From NCBI RefSeq assembly GCF_005491205.1, contig NZ_CP028035.1, positions 124,001 to 188,000 on the forward strand: a stretch of 64,000 bases of DNA, read 5' to 3'. The notes beneath the pieces were generated by a model. It was given only the letters and a program-made list of their open reading frames with translations, had not been told where the DNA came from and ran no database searches. Below are positions 39,928 through 48,527 of the stretch, one piece after another (position 1 is the first letter of the stretch; every line of letters starts with the position of its first letter). A program made the translations under genes and the position numbers. The DNA is from Nissabacter sp. SGAir0207. Its GTDB lineage: Bacteria; Pseudomonadota; Gammaproteobacteria; Enterobacterales; Enterobacteriaceae.

Positions 39928-40004
39928 TTTAGCTGCTTTTGCGGCCAGCCCGGCCGCACCACGCGTGACGCCCAACGCAATGGGCCATGAGATAAGGAAC
40001 CGTG

Positions 40005-40802
40005 ATGCAGCAAACTTCCACACCGCGCGCCGTCAACTACCCGACCCGTGTCCGCAACGAGCTGGTTTTCCGTGAGATTACCGTCAAGCAGGTGACCACG
40101 GTGGCTGGCTGCTTCCGCCGCGTGGTCTTTCAGGGCGATCAGCTGGCGGGCTTTACCTCGGCTGGCTTTGATGACCACATCAAAATGTTCTTCCCAGATC
40201 CTGCGACCGGCGAACTGCGCCTGCCTACCGTCACGGCGGAGGGGATCGACTGGGGCGATGGCCCACGCCCACCGAACCGCGACTACACGCCGTTGCAGTT
40301 TGACGCGGTGCGCAACGAGCTGACCATCGACTTCTTCATCCATGCGCAGGGCGTGGCGAGCGACTGGGCCGCGACCGCCAAGCCGGGCGACCGACTGGCG
40401 ATGGGTGGCCCGCGCGGTTCGCTGGTAGTGCCGGAGAGCTACGCCCACCAGATCTACGTCTGTGACGAGAGCGGCCTGCCAGCGCTGCGCCGCCGACTGG
40501 CGATGGTGGCGGCCCACGGCGGCAAGCCGTCGTTGACGGTGCTGGCGTTTGTCAGCCAGCCAGAGGCCAAAACCTATCTGGACGACGCGCCGGACGTGCA
40601 GTGCGAGTGGCTGGTGGCCGCCGAGGGCGCGACAGCCGATACTCTGGCGGAACGGGTGCGCGCGCTCACCTTGCCAGCGGAGGATTACTTCATCTGGCTC
40701 ACCGGTGAGGGCGAGATTGTGAAGGGCCTGAGCGACCACGTTCTGGCGCAGGGCACCGATCCGGCGCTGGTGCGCGCCGTCGCGTACTGGCACGCCAAAT
40801 AA
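40005..40802 (+). CDS. yqjH: NADPH-dependent ferric-chelate reductase YqjH (siderophore-interacting protein)
   Basis: Cytoplasmic flavoprotein that reduces ferric siderophores or ferric dicitrate with NADPH, releasing iron. 265 aa, SIP family. FAD-binding barrel with VAGCFRRVVFQGDQLAGF and DHIKMFFPDP, the flavin-binding NRDYTPLQFD (RxYT) and HAQGVASDWAATAKPGDRL, then GPRGSLVVP. The NADPH-binding C-terminal domain starts at IYVCDESGLPAL and ends with VRAVAYWHAK. ATG 40005 has AAGGAA 6 bp upstream; a GTG three bases earlier is possible. Control by the PadR-type product of the next gene is likely. It complements the Fur-linked uptake genes at 14.5-20.8 kb. Confidence 0.9.
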   Translation: MQQTSTPRAVNYPTRVRNELVFREITVKQVTTVAGCFRRVVFQGDQLAGFTSAGFDDHIKMFFPDPATGELRLPTVTAEGIDWGDGPRPPNRDYTPLQFDAVRNELTIDFFIHAQGVASDWAATAKPGDRLAMGGPRGSLVVPESYAHQIYVCDESGLPALRRRLAMVAAHGGKPSLTVLAFVSQPEAKTYLDDAPDVQCEWLVAAEGATADTLAERVRALTLPAEDYFIWLTGEGEIVKGLSDHVLAQGTDPALVRAVAYWHAK

Positions 40803-41032
40803 TCCCATCCCGCCGCCCGGCGGGATATTTTTCACTGGCCGGGCGTCTGGCGCACGCTATTTCCACCGCGCAGTAGCGCCGGTCAGCTCGCTATTTTCAC
40901 CCCGGCCCACAGCGGCGCGAATAAACGGCCCACCGCGGGGGAACCGCTATTTTCCCGGCCACGGCGCTCGCTTGTAATCTTCACTTTAGCCCGATATGCT
41001 GCCCCACTGGCTTGAATACCCCCAAATTGACC

Positions 41033-41581
41033 ATGACTAAACCACACGCTGTACCGCCTGCCGGCATTTCATGCTCACCGGCAGAAAAAGGCCGCGAGTT
41101 CGGCGGGAAAAGACATCGCCGCGAAAGGTTGTTCGACGCAAATGATATTCGCCTGATGATCCTTTCCATTCTGCAAAGCCGGGCGGCCCACGGCTATGAG
41201 GTGATTAAATCCATCGAGGAGTTGTCGAAGGGGGAATATACGCCGAGCGCCGGGGTTATTTACCCTAACCTGACCCTGATGGAGGAGATGGGATATATCA
41301 CGGCCAGCGATCAGCAGGCGGGCAAAAAAGCCTATGCGCTGACGGCGGCGGGGCAGGCACAGCTAACGGAGCACCAGACAGTGCTGGCGGCGGCGGTTGG
41401 CCGCCTACATGCGCTGGCGGTGCTGGCAAATAATCGCGCGCGGCCCGAGGTGCAACAGGCGATCAATAATATCCGTTCGGCGCTTAACACCCGTCTCTCG
41501 AAAGAGGCCGTCTCAGAAGAGACGCTGCATACCATTATTGACGCGCTGGAGCGCGCCACCCGCGCCATCGAGCGCAGCTAA
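41033..41581 (+). CDS. yqjI: PadR-family regulator YqjI
   Basis: 182-aa PadR-type repressor. In E. coli YqjI binds nickel and represses yqjH and itself. The winged helix is clear: LFDANDIRLMILSILQSR, HGYEVIKSIEELSKGEYTPS, GVIYPNLTLMEEMGYI, then a C-terminal dimerisation helix. The N-terminal extension of about 35 residues has His and Cys (PHAVPPAGISCSPAEKG) but is far less His-rich than the nickel-binding tail of E. coli YqjI, so metal sensing may differ. ATG 41033 is chosen; a TTG at 41012 is in frame. Here yqjI lies downstream of yqjH on the same strand, whereas in E. coli the two diverge. Confidence 0.82.
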   Translation: MTKPHAVPPAGISCSPAEKGREFGGKRHRRERLFDANDIRLMILSILQSRAAHGYEVIKSIEELSKGEYTPSAGVIYPNLTLMEEMGYITASDQQAGKKAYALTAAGQAQLTEHQTVLAAAVGRLHALAVLANNRARPEVQQAINNIRSALNTRLSKEAVSEETLHTIIDALERATRAIERS

Positions 41582-41616
41582 ATTGCCACCCCGGCCGACA
41601 CAGAGAAGGAGCTTTA

Positions 41617-42093
41617 ATGAGCAGTGAGAGTGTACAGGCATGGCTGGCACACCATGCCCCCGACCTGCATGTGGTCACCCAATCACAGAGCACCGCCACC
41701 GTCGCGCTGGCGGCCGAAGCTTTTGGCGTGGCACCGGGGCAGATTGCCAAGACCCTCTCGTTCCGGGTGAATGATGACGTGATCCTGTTGGTGATGGCTG
41801 GCGACGCCCGGCTGGACAACAAGAAGTACAAGGAGCAGTTCGGCGTGAAGGCGCGGATGCTGGGCAGCGAGGAGGTAGAGGCGCTGACCGGCCACCCGGT
41901 GGGCGGCGTCTGCCCGTTCGCCACTCCGGCGGCGGCCACGCTCTACTGCGACGCCTCGCTTCAGGCATGGGATGAGGTGATCCCGGCCGGTGGCTCCGCC
42001 AATACCGGGGTACGCATCGCGCCAGACCGGCTGGTAGCGCTGGTCGGTGCCCAGTGGGTCAACGTGGCCCGCGAACCGGTGGTTGCCGAGTAA
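41617..42093 (+). CDS. YbaK/ProX-type aminoacyl-tRNA deacylase-domain protein
   Basis: 158-aa stand-alone YbaK/EbsC-domain protein. The family clears mischarged tRNAs, for example Cys-tRNAPro (YbaK) or Ala-tRNAPro (ProXp). Visible: QIAKTLSFRVNDDVILLVMAG (IAKT and the conserved Lys), DARLDNKKYKEQFG, and the glycine-rich GHPVGGVCPFATP with conserved Pro. C-terminal GSANTGVRIAPDRL. Which tRNA is edited cannot be told. It starts at ATG 41617 with AAGGAG 7 bp upstream. The last 109 bp of the gene are duplicated just downstream. Confidence 0.87.
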   Translation: MSSESVQAWLAHHAPDLHVVTQSQSTATVALAAEAFGVAPGQIAKTLSFRVNDDVILLVMAGDARLDNKKYKEQFGVKARMLGSEEVEALTGHPVGGVCPFATPAAATLYCDASLQAWDEVIPAGGSANTGVRIAPDRLVALVGAQWVNVAREPVVAE

Positions 42094-42254
42094 CAATGGC
42101 GGCGGCATAGCGCTCTGGTTCCCTGCCGCGTCGTGCAGAATGCGCGGCCGGTGGCTCTGCTAATACCGGGGTGCGCATCGCGCCAGACCGGCTGGTAGCG
42201 CGGGTCGGTGCCCAGTGGGTCAACGTAGCCCACGAACCGGTGGTTGCCGAGTAG
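41985..42254 (+). repeat. 161-bp-offset tandem duplication of the YbaK-domain gene 3' end
   Basis: Bases 41985-42093 (gene end) recur at 42146-42254 with about seven substitutions. Both copies run from GGCCGGTGGCTC to the stop GCCGAGTA(A/G). The non-coding tail after each copy is only loosely similar, but both tails end in AGAATGCGCGG. Confidence 0.9.
42146..42254 (+). pseudogene. Orphan duplicate of the YbaK-domain C-terminus
   Basis: Encodes GSANTGVRIAPDRLVARVGA, then QWVNVAHEPVVAE and a TAG stop, against LVALVGA and VAREPVVAE in the intact gene. It has no start codon or ribosome site of its own, so it should not be translated. Four of the seven changes are silent. Confidence 0.7.
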
Positions 42255-42269
42255 CCGTGACGCCGCTGG

Positions 42270-42659
42270 TTACGCGTCGTCTGCCGTGTGGCGTTGCGCC
42301 AGAATGCGCGGCAGGTTGCTCTCCAGCCAGTCGGCCAGCCCTTCCACCTGCTCACGCACCTCCTGCCCGAGCGGCGTCAGATGGTACTCAACATGCGGCG
42401 GCACCACCGGGTAGGCAACGCGCGCGACAAACCCATCCTCTTCCATATAGCGCAGCGTCTGCGCCAGCATCCGCTCACTCACGCCACCGATTTTGCGCCG
42501 CAGTTCACTGAAGCGCAGCGTCTCGCTTTTCAGGGCAATCATCACCAGCACCGCCCAGCGGCTGGTCACCCGCTTCAGCACCTCTCGAGAGGGACAATTG
42601 ACGTTGAGTAGTTCGCCGCGTTGCAGCCGCTCCGCCAGGGGTGGGGTTATTTTTTGCAT
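42270..42659 (-). CDS. ytfH: HxlR-family redox-type regulator (YtfH/QorR)
   Basis: 129-aa winged-helix HxlR regulator. The conserved Cys lies in VNCPSREVLKRVTSRWAVLV (near residue 22), the single redox-active cysteine of QorR-type members, whose oxidation by quinones or diamide releases DNA. LRFSELRRKIGGVSERMLAQ and VPPHVEYHLTPLG complete the domain. It is divergent from the quinone oxidoreductase gene qorB, as ytfH is from ytfG in E. coli. The gap holds a perfect palindrome that is the likely operator. Confidence 0.88.
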   Translation of the reverse strand: MQKITPPLAERLQRGELLNVNCPSREVLKRVTSRWAVLVMIALKSETLRFSELRRKIGGVSERMLAQTLRYMEEDGFVARVAYPVVPPHVEYHLTPLGQEVREQVEGLADWLESNLPRILAQRHTADDA

Positions 42660-42671
42660 ACTAACACTCTT

Positions 42672-42683
42672 GTAAGTACTTAC
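42672..42683. promoter_or_regulatory. Palindromic operator between ytfH and qorB
   Basis: GTAAGTACTTAC, a perfect 12-bp palindrome 13 bp from the ytfH start, flanked by near-symmetric ACTAAC and GTTAGT. This form is typical of HxlR-family sites. Confidence 0.7.
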
Positions 42684-42781
42684 GAAAAGTTAGTTTGAGG
42701 CATAAGCTGGGTTTTAGCACGAAGTTTCTGTTCGCCGGGCGACCTCTGATCCCGGCCTGACCCATAACCCAGGAGTTTGAG

Positions 42782-43636
42782 ATGATGGTAGTAACAGGCG
42801 CGACCGGCCAATTGGGCCGTTTGGTGATTGAGGCACTGCTCGAGCACGTCCCGGCAGGCGAGATCATTGCCGCCGTGCGCACCCCGGCCAAGGCTGCCGA
42901 TCTGGCGGCGCGCGGCGTGGTGGTGCGTGAGGCCGACTACAACCGCCCCGAGACGCTGGCGACGGCCTTCGCTGGCGCGGACAAGCTGCTACTGATCTCC
43001 TCTAGCGAAGTAGGGCAGCGCCTTGCCCAGCATCAGGCGGTGATTGATGCGGCGAAAGCGGCGGGCGTGAATTTGATCGCCTATACCAGCCTGCTCAATG
43101 CCGACGACACTCCGCTGGCACTGGGTGAGGAGCACCGCGCCACCGAGGCTGCCCTGCGCGCCTCCGGCGTACCCTACGTCCTGCTACGCAACGGCTGGTA
43201 CACCGAAAACTATGCCGCCAGCATCGCACCGGCGCTGGCACATGGGGCGTTCATTGGCGCGGCCGACGAGGGGCAGATCGCCTCCGCGCCCCGTGCTGAC
43301 TATGCCGCGGCCGCCGCTGCCGTGCTGCTGGCGGACAATCAGGCCGGACAGGTCTACGAGCTGGCCGGTGATGAGAGCTATACGCTGGCGGCGTTCAGCG
43401 CGGAGATCGCCCGCCAGAGCGGCCAGCCGGTGCGCTACCTTAACCTGCCGCGCGAGGAGTTCGAGCGTGCGCTGCTCAATGCCGGCCTGCCCGCCGGGCT
43501 GGCGGCGCTGCTGGCGGACTCAGACAGCGGCGCGGCACAGCAGGCGCTGTTTGACCAGAGCCACACCCTCAGCCGCCTGATTGGCCGCCCCACCACCCCC
43601 TTTGCTGACGTGATTCGCGCCACCCTCGCGGCGTGA
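42782..43636 (+). CDS. qorB: NAD(P)H:quinone oxidoreductase 2 (QorB/YtfG)
   Basis: Atypical short-chain dehydrogenase that reduces quinones with NADPH. 284 aa (E. coli YtfG 286). Rossmann motif VVTGATGQLGRLVIEALLEH at the N-terminus, VRTPAKAADLAARGVVVREADY, LLISSSEVGQRLAQHQAVIDAAKAAG (broken here by the strand), and substrate-site residues in LLRNGWYTENYAAS. AGGAG lies 6 bp before ATG 42782. It is probably induced by quinones through the divergent HxlR regulator. Confidence 0.93.
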   Translation: MMVVTGATGQLGRLVIEALLEHVPAGEIIAAVRTPAKAADLAARGVVVREADYNRPETLATAFAGADKLLLISSSEVGQRLAQHQAVIDAAKAAGVNLIAYTSLLNADDTPLALGEEHRATEAALRASGVPYVLLRNGWYTENYAASIAPALAHGAFIGAADEGQIASAPRADYAAAAAAVLLADNQAGQVYELAGDESYTLAAFSAEIARQSGQPVRYLNLPREEFERALLNAGLPAGLAALLADSDSGAAQQALFDQSHTLSRLIGRPTTPFADVIRATLAA

Positions 43637-43760
43637 AAGTAGCCGGGGCGACGCTGCCCGCCCCGGCCTTTTTCTGCCCGCCCACGCCACGTCGCCTACA
43701 CTGAAAGGTCAGGCGCGGCCCAGCCATTGGGTTTTCTCTTCTTACCACCAGGAGCAGATC

Positions 43761-44729
43761 ATGAGCAGCATTACCCCAGAAAATGCCACCACAGAACGCC
43801 ATATCGAACAGTTTCTTACCCAACTCAACGCGGCCGGCGGCCCACCGATGGAGCAGCTTTCGCCAGAGCAGGCACGGCAGGTGCTGGTGGACGCGCAAAA
43901 CTCCGTGCAGGTGGATCTCTCTGGCGTCGAGATCAGCGAAAAGACCGTCAACAGCAGCGGCCACGATCTCAGCCTGACCATTGTCCGGCCGGAGGGCGCG
44001 ACTGGCACCCTGCCGGTGTTTATGTTTTTCCACGGCGGCGGCTGGGTACTGGGCGATTTCCCGACCCACCAGCGGCTGGTGCGTGATCTGGTGGTGGAGA
44101 GCGGCGCGGCGGCCGTGTTCGTCAACTACACTCCGTCACCGGAGGCGCAGTACCCGGTTGCCATCAATCAGGCCTATGCCGCTACCTGCTGGGTCGCCAA
44201 CCACGGTTATGAGATCAACCTCGACGGCGGGCGGCTGGCCGTGGTCGGCAACAGCGTCGGCGGCAACATGGCGGCGGTGGTCAGCCTGATGGCGAAGGAG
44301 CAGGGCGCGCCCCAGCTGCGCTATCAGGTACTGCTCTGGCCGGTGACCCACGCCGCCTTTGATACCGACTCCTATGAGAGCTACGCCGAAGGCTTCTTCC
44401 TGACGCGCAACATGATGAAGTGGTTCTGGGACAACTACACCGATGACCCGAGCAAACGCACTGAGCTGCACGCCTCTCCGCTGCTGGCGACGCCGGAGCA
44501 GCTGGCTGGCCTGCCGCCAGCGCTGATCCAGGTCGCCGAGTTTGATGTGCTGCGTGACGAGGGTGAAGCCTATGGCCGCAAGCTGAACGAGGCGGGCGTC
44601 GAGACCACGCTGGTGCGCTACGACGGCCTGATCCATGACTATGGGCTGCTCAACCCAATTAGCCAGGTGCCAGCGGTGAAGATGGCCATCTCACAGGCCG
44701 CGGCGGCCCTGAAACAGCGCCTCGCCTGA
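43761..44729 (+). CDS. HSL-family alpha/beta-hydrolase (carboxylesterase)
   Basis: 322-aa cytoplasmic esterase of the hormone-sensitive-lipase group. Oxyanion motif FFHGGGWVLGDFPTHQRL (HGGG near residue 90), VNYTPSPEAQYP, and nucleophile elbow VVGNSVGGNMAAV, where GNSVG replaces the usual GDSAG. Catalytic Asp in VAEFDVLRDEGEAY and His in DGLIHDYGLL complete the triad. It acts on short acyl esters; the natural substrate is unknown. ATG 43761 has AGGAGCAG upstream. Lies alone after qorB. Confidence 0.9.
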   Translation: MSSITPENATTERHIEQFLTQLNAAGGPPMEQLSPEQARQVLVDAQNSVQVDLSGVEISEKTVNSSGHDLSLTIVRPEGATGTLPVFMFFHGGGWVLGDFPTHQRLVRDLVVESGAAAVFVNYTPSPEAQYPVAINQAYAATCWVANHGYEINLDGGRLAVVGNSVGGNMAAVVSLMAKEQGAPQLRYQVLLWPVTHAAFDTDSYESYAEGFFLTRNMMKWFWDNYTDDPSKRTELHASPLLATPEQLAGLPPALIQVAEFDVLRDEGEAYGRKLNEAGVETTLVRYDGLIHDYGLLNPISQVPAVKMAISQAAAALKQRLA

Positions 44730-44759
44730 CTCCCAGCCGGCCCCGCCCGGGGCCGGATG

Positions 44760-45596
44760 TCAGCCTTGCAGCAGCGCGATGCTCTGTTTAATCTCGCGTT
44801 CAATGTCCGCTTCGCTCCAGCTTGCCAGCACGGAGGAGAACGGCTCGAACGAGTAGAGGCCGCGGTAGCCAAGGCGCTCCAGATTATCCACCTGCTGCTT
44901 GCTCTTCAGCCGGTCTGTCGGCGTCAGCATGATGCGCTCCTCATCGGTCAAGTTGGCGGCCGGGCGGTCATCCTCCACACCCGAAAGGTGCACCAGCCCG
45001 ATGCTCTCCATCGCCATCTGCCGGTCAAAGGCCGCCTGATCCACCTCATCCAGATGGTGGTGGAAGGTGTCTACCACCAGCTTGTAGGGCGCGGCCGCGT
45101 CATGGATCAGCGACTGCGTCAGCAACGAGGAGCGCAGGGAGCTGATGCCAAAGCCCAGCGGCTCCACCAGCCCGGTGACGCCATACTGCTGGAACAGCGG
45201 GGCCAGCGCGCTCAGCGCCTGTAGTGTCTCCTGCTGTTTCTGCTCATCACTGCGCGAGTCATCGGCGCTACAGTGCGGGCAGAGCACCAGCGCCTGACAA
45301 TGGATGGCCTGCGCCTCCTTCAGCATCGCCTCGGCGTTCGCCAGCACCTGCGCGCGCTCCGCCCCCAGGTTAAAGCGGCCCAGTGCGTTGATGGTGATGA
45401 TCTCCATGCCATATTTCTGCGCCAGCGCGTTCACCTGTTCCGCACTCAAATCATCGGTGATCTTGCCGCTGGGCATGTCATTGCGCAGTTCCACCTTATT
45501 CAGGCCACACTTCTTCACGACCTGAAAAAATTGCTCGATGGTCAGGTTGGGGGCGATTTTACGGTTGATACAGAAGCGGTCGAGCGCGATAGCCAT
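44760..45596 (-). CDS. iolI: IolI-like sugar isomerase (2-keto-myo-inositol isomerase family)
   Basis: 278-aa TIM-barrel epimerase/isomerase, the same length as Bacillus IolI, which converts 2-keto-myo-inositol to 1-keto-D-chiro-inositol, letting D-chiro-inositol enter the pathway. Metal ligands appear in LVEPLGFG (Glu), LVVDTFHHHL (Asp, His), VHLSGVEDDR and LYSFEPFS (Glu). The late block LTDEERIMLTPTD parallels LTDEDRVWPG of IolI. It diverges from iolA across a 510-bp region rich in AT and inverted repeats. The function is inferred from fold and neighbours. Confidence 0.82.
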   Translation of the reverse strand: MAIALDRFCINRKIAPNLTIEQFFQVVKKCGLNKVELRNDMPSGKITDDLSAEQVNALAQKYGMEIITINALGRFNLGAERAQVLANAEAMLKEAQAIHCQALVLCPHCSADDSRSDEQKQQETLQALSALAPLFQQYGVTGLVEPLGFGISSLRSSLLTQSLIHDAAAPYKLVVDTFHHHLDEVDQAAFDRQMAMESIGLVHLSGVEDDRPAANLTDEERIMLTPTDRLKSKQQVDNLERLGYRGLYSFEPFSSVLASWSEADIEREIKQSIALLQG

Positions 45597-46106
45597 AATG
45601 TCTCCAAAAGCCGTTGCTGGATGAAGTAAAAGACGCCCCGCTGGCGGGAAAAGCGCGTCTGGTCACAGGTGAAATGTTCCGTCGCTTAAGAGAACATTTA
45701 TTCCATAATAAAAGAATAATGGAATTCGGATTTTTAGAGGCAGCTCAAAAAATTTCTTCTGCCATGCTGAAACAACATTGGGCCTTGCGAGGCACCTTCC
45801 AGCCTTTTCAACGGCCGGCGGTGTGCTTAGCCAAGGTCAGGAAGGCCCATGATGGCTAAGGGTTTGTTGCGATAGGCGCAGGGTGAAGGAGTGAGGGACG
45901 CGTGCCAGATGACAGTTACATGATCGGCTGCACATTTTTGCGAGGCAGCTCCATAAAATAAAACATCCCAAAATAAAATATTTGAAACTTTTTTTTCAAT
46001 GAAATAGAGTTTTTGCCAACAGCCGCTGGCAAGCCCCCCTGTTGCAGGCGTGGCGCGGCCAGCCCGGCACCACCGTGTCAAAGACATCAAATTATGAGGG
46101 TGAGAC
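45597..46106. other. iolI-iolA divergent control region
   Basis: No supportable gene; A/T content rises sharply at 45690-45780 and 45950-46010. It holds the inverted repeat at 45700 and a TTGAA-N9-TTCAA repeat at 45982-46000, candidate sites for the RpiR-type regulator. Confidence 0.45.
45700..45725. promoter_or_regulatory. Inverted repeat, candidate iol regulator site
   Basis: ATTCCAT, 12 bp, ATGGAAT. The same TGGAAT half-site recurs twice in the iolC-iolD gap (51887 and 51901). Assigned by co-occurrence only. Confidence 0.4.
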
Positions 46107-47612
46107 ATGAAAATCGTGGGTAACTTTATTGGCGGCAAAACCTGCCAGAGCGCCAGCAACCAGACCATCCCGGTCTATAACCCCGCCACCGGCAAGGTGG
46201 AGTGCGAAGTGACGCAGAGCACCGGCGACGAGGTACTGGCCGCCATTGAGGCGGCGCATCAGGCTTTCTCGGCCTGGGCGGCGACCACCCCGCTGCGCCG
46301 TGCGCGCATCATGTTCAACTTCAAGGCCTTGCTGGAGCAACACCGTGAGGAGCTGGCGCAACTGATCGTTAGCGAGCATGGCAAGGTTTACTCCGATGCG
46401 CTGGGCGAACTGACGCGCGGCCTGGAGGTGGTGGAGTTTGCCTGTGGCATCCCGCACCTGATCAAGGGCGAGTACTCCCCAGAGGTGGGTGGCGGCGTCG
46501 ATAGCTTCTCCATGCAGCAGCCGCTGGGCGTGGTGGCTGGCATTACCCCGTTCAACTTCCCGGCGATGGTGCCGATGTGGATGTTCCCCATCGCCCTGAC
46601 CTGCGGTAACACCTTTGTGCTGAAGCCACCGGCGCTGGCACCCTCTGCGGCGGTGCGCATGGCGGAACTGCTGAAAGAGGCGGGCCTGCCGGATGGCGTC
46701 TTCAACGTGGTGCACTGCGCCAATGAAGATGCGGAACAGCTCTACACGGATTCGCGCGTGCAGGGCGTCAGCTTTGTTGGCTCCTCCACCGTCGCTGAGT
46801 ACATCTACAAGACCGCCAGTGCCCACGGCAAGCGGGTGCAGGCGTTTGGCGCGGCGAAAAACCACGCCATTGTGATGCCAGATGCTGACCTGGATGCCAC
46901 CGTCAATGCGCTGATGGGCGGCGCGTTTGGCTCTGCCGGCGAGCGCTGCATGGCCCTGCCGATTGCGGTGGTGGTGGGCGATGACACCGCCGACAAGCTG
47001 GTGCAGAAACTGAAGCCGCTGATCGCGGAACTGCGCGTTGGCCCCGGCCTGCAACAGGGCGGCGAAGAGAATGAGATGGGGCCGCTGGTCTCCTCTGAGC
47101 ACCAGAAAAAAGTGGTGGGCTACATCGACAAGGGCGTGGCCGAAGGGGCCAGTCTGGTGGTGGATGGCCGCAATTATCAGGTGGCGGGCGCGCCAGGCGG
47201 TTACTTCGTCGGTGGCACCCTGTTCGACCACGTGACGCCGGAGATGGTGATCTACCGTGAGGAGATCTTCGGGCCAGTGCTGGGCATTGTGCGCGTGCCG
47301 GACTACCAGACCGCCATTGAGACAGTGAATGGCCATGAGTTTGGCAACGGCAGTGCCATCTTCACCAGCAACGGGCGCTATGCGCGTGAGTTCGTCAGCA
47401 GCGTGCAGGCTGGCATGGTCGGCGTCAACGTACCGGTGCCGGTGCCGATGGCCTTCCACAGCTTTGGCGGCTGGAAACGTTCGGTATTCGGCGCGCTCAA
47501 CGTCCACGGCACCGACGGCGTGCGCTTCTACACGCGCATGAAGACCGTCACCGCCCGCTGGCCGAGCGGCCAGCAGACCGTCTCCGAGTACAGTATGCCG
47601 ACGCTGGGTTGA
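46107..47612 (+). CDS. iolA: Methylmalonate/malonate-semialdehyde dehydrogenase (CoA-acylating)
   Basis: Last step of inositol catabolism: malonic semialdehyde plus CoA and NAD give acetyl-CoA and CO2. 501 aa, aldehyde dehydrogenase fold. VGNFIGGKTC at the N-terminus, VVAGITPFNFPAMVPMWMFP around the NAD-site Asn, VSFVGSSTVAEYI, and catalytic Cys in FGSAGERCMALPIAV (near 284) with the MMSDH-specific context. CoA use is shared by the MmsA/IolA branch, so valine catabolism (MmsA) is an alternative, but the neighbours are inositol genes. It is followed by iolB after 26 bp. Confidence 0.95.
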   Translation: MKIVGNFIGGKTCQSASNQTIPVYNPATGKVECEVTQSTGDEVLAAIEAAHQAFSAWAATTPLRRARIMFNFKALLEQHREELAQLIVSEHGKVYSDALGELTRGLEVVEFACGIPHLIKGEYSPEVGGGVDSFSMQQPLGVVAGITPFNFPAMVPMWMFPIALTCGNTFVLKPPALAPSAAVRMAELLKEAGLPDGVFNVVHCANEDAEQLYTDSRVQGVSFVGSSTVAEYIYKTASAHGKRVQAFGAAKNHAIVMPDADLDATVNALMGGAFGSAGERCMALPIAVVVGDDTADKLVQKLKPLIAELRVGPGLQQGGEENEMGPLVSSEHQKKVVGYIDKGVAEGASLVVDGRNYQVAGAPGGYFVGGTLFDHVTPEMVIYREEIFGPVLGIVRVPDYQTAIETVNGHEFGNGSAIFTSNGRYAREFVSSVQAGMVGVNVPVPVPMAFHSFGGWKRSVFGALNVHGTDGVRFYTRMKTVTARWPSGQQTVSEYSMPTLG

Positions 47613-47638
47613 TTGACACACCGCAACAGGAGGGAGTC

Positions 47639-48469
47639 ATGTCTCCACTGCTTTCCAAACTGCAACAACCGGACGCGCAGGGGCGCGTCCAGCACATTAC
47701 CCCTGAAAACGCTGGCTGGGAGTATGTCGGGTTTGAGGTGTACCACCTGAAGTCGGGCCAGAAGCTGGCGCTGGAGAGTGAGGGTGATGAACTGTGTCTG
47801 GTGCTGGTGGCCGGGCGGGCCTCGGTCGCGACCTCCAAGGCGGAATTCCCGCACATCGGCAAGCGCATGAGCCCGTTCGAGCGCGTGCCGCCCTATTCGG
47901 TCTATGTGCCGCACCATGACCGCGTCAACGTGCTGGCCGAGAGCGATCTGGAATTGGCGGTCTGCCGCTCGCCCTCTCGCGGCACACTGCCAGCGCGGCT
48001 GATCACGCCGGAAGAGGTGGGCGTGGAGCGCCGTGGCAAGGGGCGCAACAAACGGCTGGTGCATAACATCCTGCCGGACAGCGAACCGGCCGATAGCCTG
48101 CTGGTGGTGGAGGTCTACACCGCCGAGGGCGACACCAGTTCCTACCCGAGCCACAAGCATGATGACAAAAACTCGCCGGATGAGACCTATCTGGAGGAGT
48201 CCTACTACCACCGCCTCGATCCGGCGCAGGGCTTCTGTATGCAGCGCGTCTACACCGACGACCGCTCGCTGGATGAGTGCATGGCGGTCTACAACGGCGA
48301 CGTGGTGAAAGTGCCGCGCGGCTACCACCCGGTGGCGACCATTGCTGGCTATGACAGCTACTACCTGAACGTGATGGCTGGCCCGGTACGCAAGTGGAAA
48401 TTCACGTGGGAGAAGGATCACGCCTGGATCAACAGCGACGCCTACCCGAAGGGGCAGTCGGAGCGCTGA
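47639..48469 (+). CDS. iolB: 5-deoxyglucuronate isomerase
   Basis: Isomerises 5-deoxy-D-glucuronate to 2-deoxy-5-keto-D-gluconate. 276 aa, double cupin. YVGFEVYHLKSGQKL opens the first cupin, with FERVPPYSVYVPHHD following. The metal site of the second is SSYPSHKHDDKN (HxH) with EESYYHRLD, and the late VPRGYHPVATIAGYDSYYL gives the last His. ATG 47639 has AGGAGG 6 bp upstream; the frame extends to 47609 without need. Operon with iolA. Confidence 0.95.
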   Translation: MSPLLSKLQQPDAQGRVQHITPENAGWEYVGFEVYHLKSGQKLALESEGDELCLVLVAGRASVATSKAEFPHIGKRMSPFERVPPYSVYVPHHDRVNVLAESDLELAVCRSPSRGTLPARLITPEEVGVERRGKGRNKRLVHNILPDSEPADSLLVVEVYTAEGDTSSYPSHKHDDKNSPDETYLEESYYHRLDPAQGFCMQRVYTDDRSLDECMAVYNGDVVKVPRGYHPVATIAGYDSYYLNVMAGPVRKWKFTWEKDHAWINSDAYPKGQSER

Positions 48470-48499
48470 CAGGGCAGTCGTGGCGTTGACTCAGTAAAA

Positions 48500-48522
48500 A
48501 CGGCCACCTGCGGGTGGCCGTT
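48500..48522. terminator. Hairpin between iolB and the RpiR-type regulator gene
   Basis: Stem ACGGCCACC/GGTGGCCGT with a tetraloop. Five A residues precede it, giving a U-tract on the minus strand; on the plus strand only TTCTG follows. Confidence 0.65.
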
Positions 48523-48527
48523 CTGCA

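Noticed and set aside
46092..47621. 509-codon frame antisense to iolA
   Set aside because: IolA is complete on the other strand; the shadow frame has no recognisable features.
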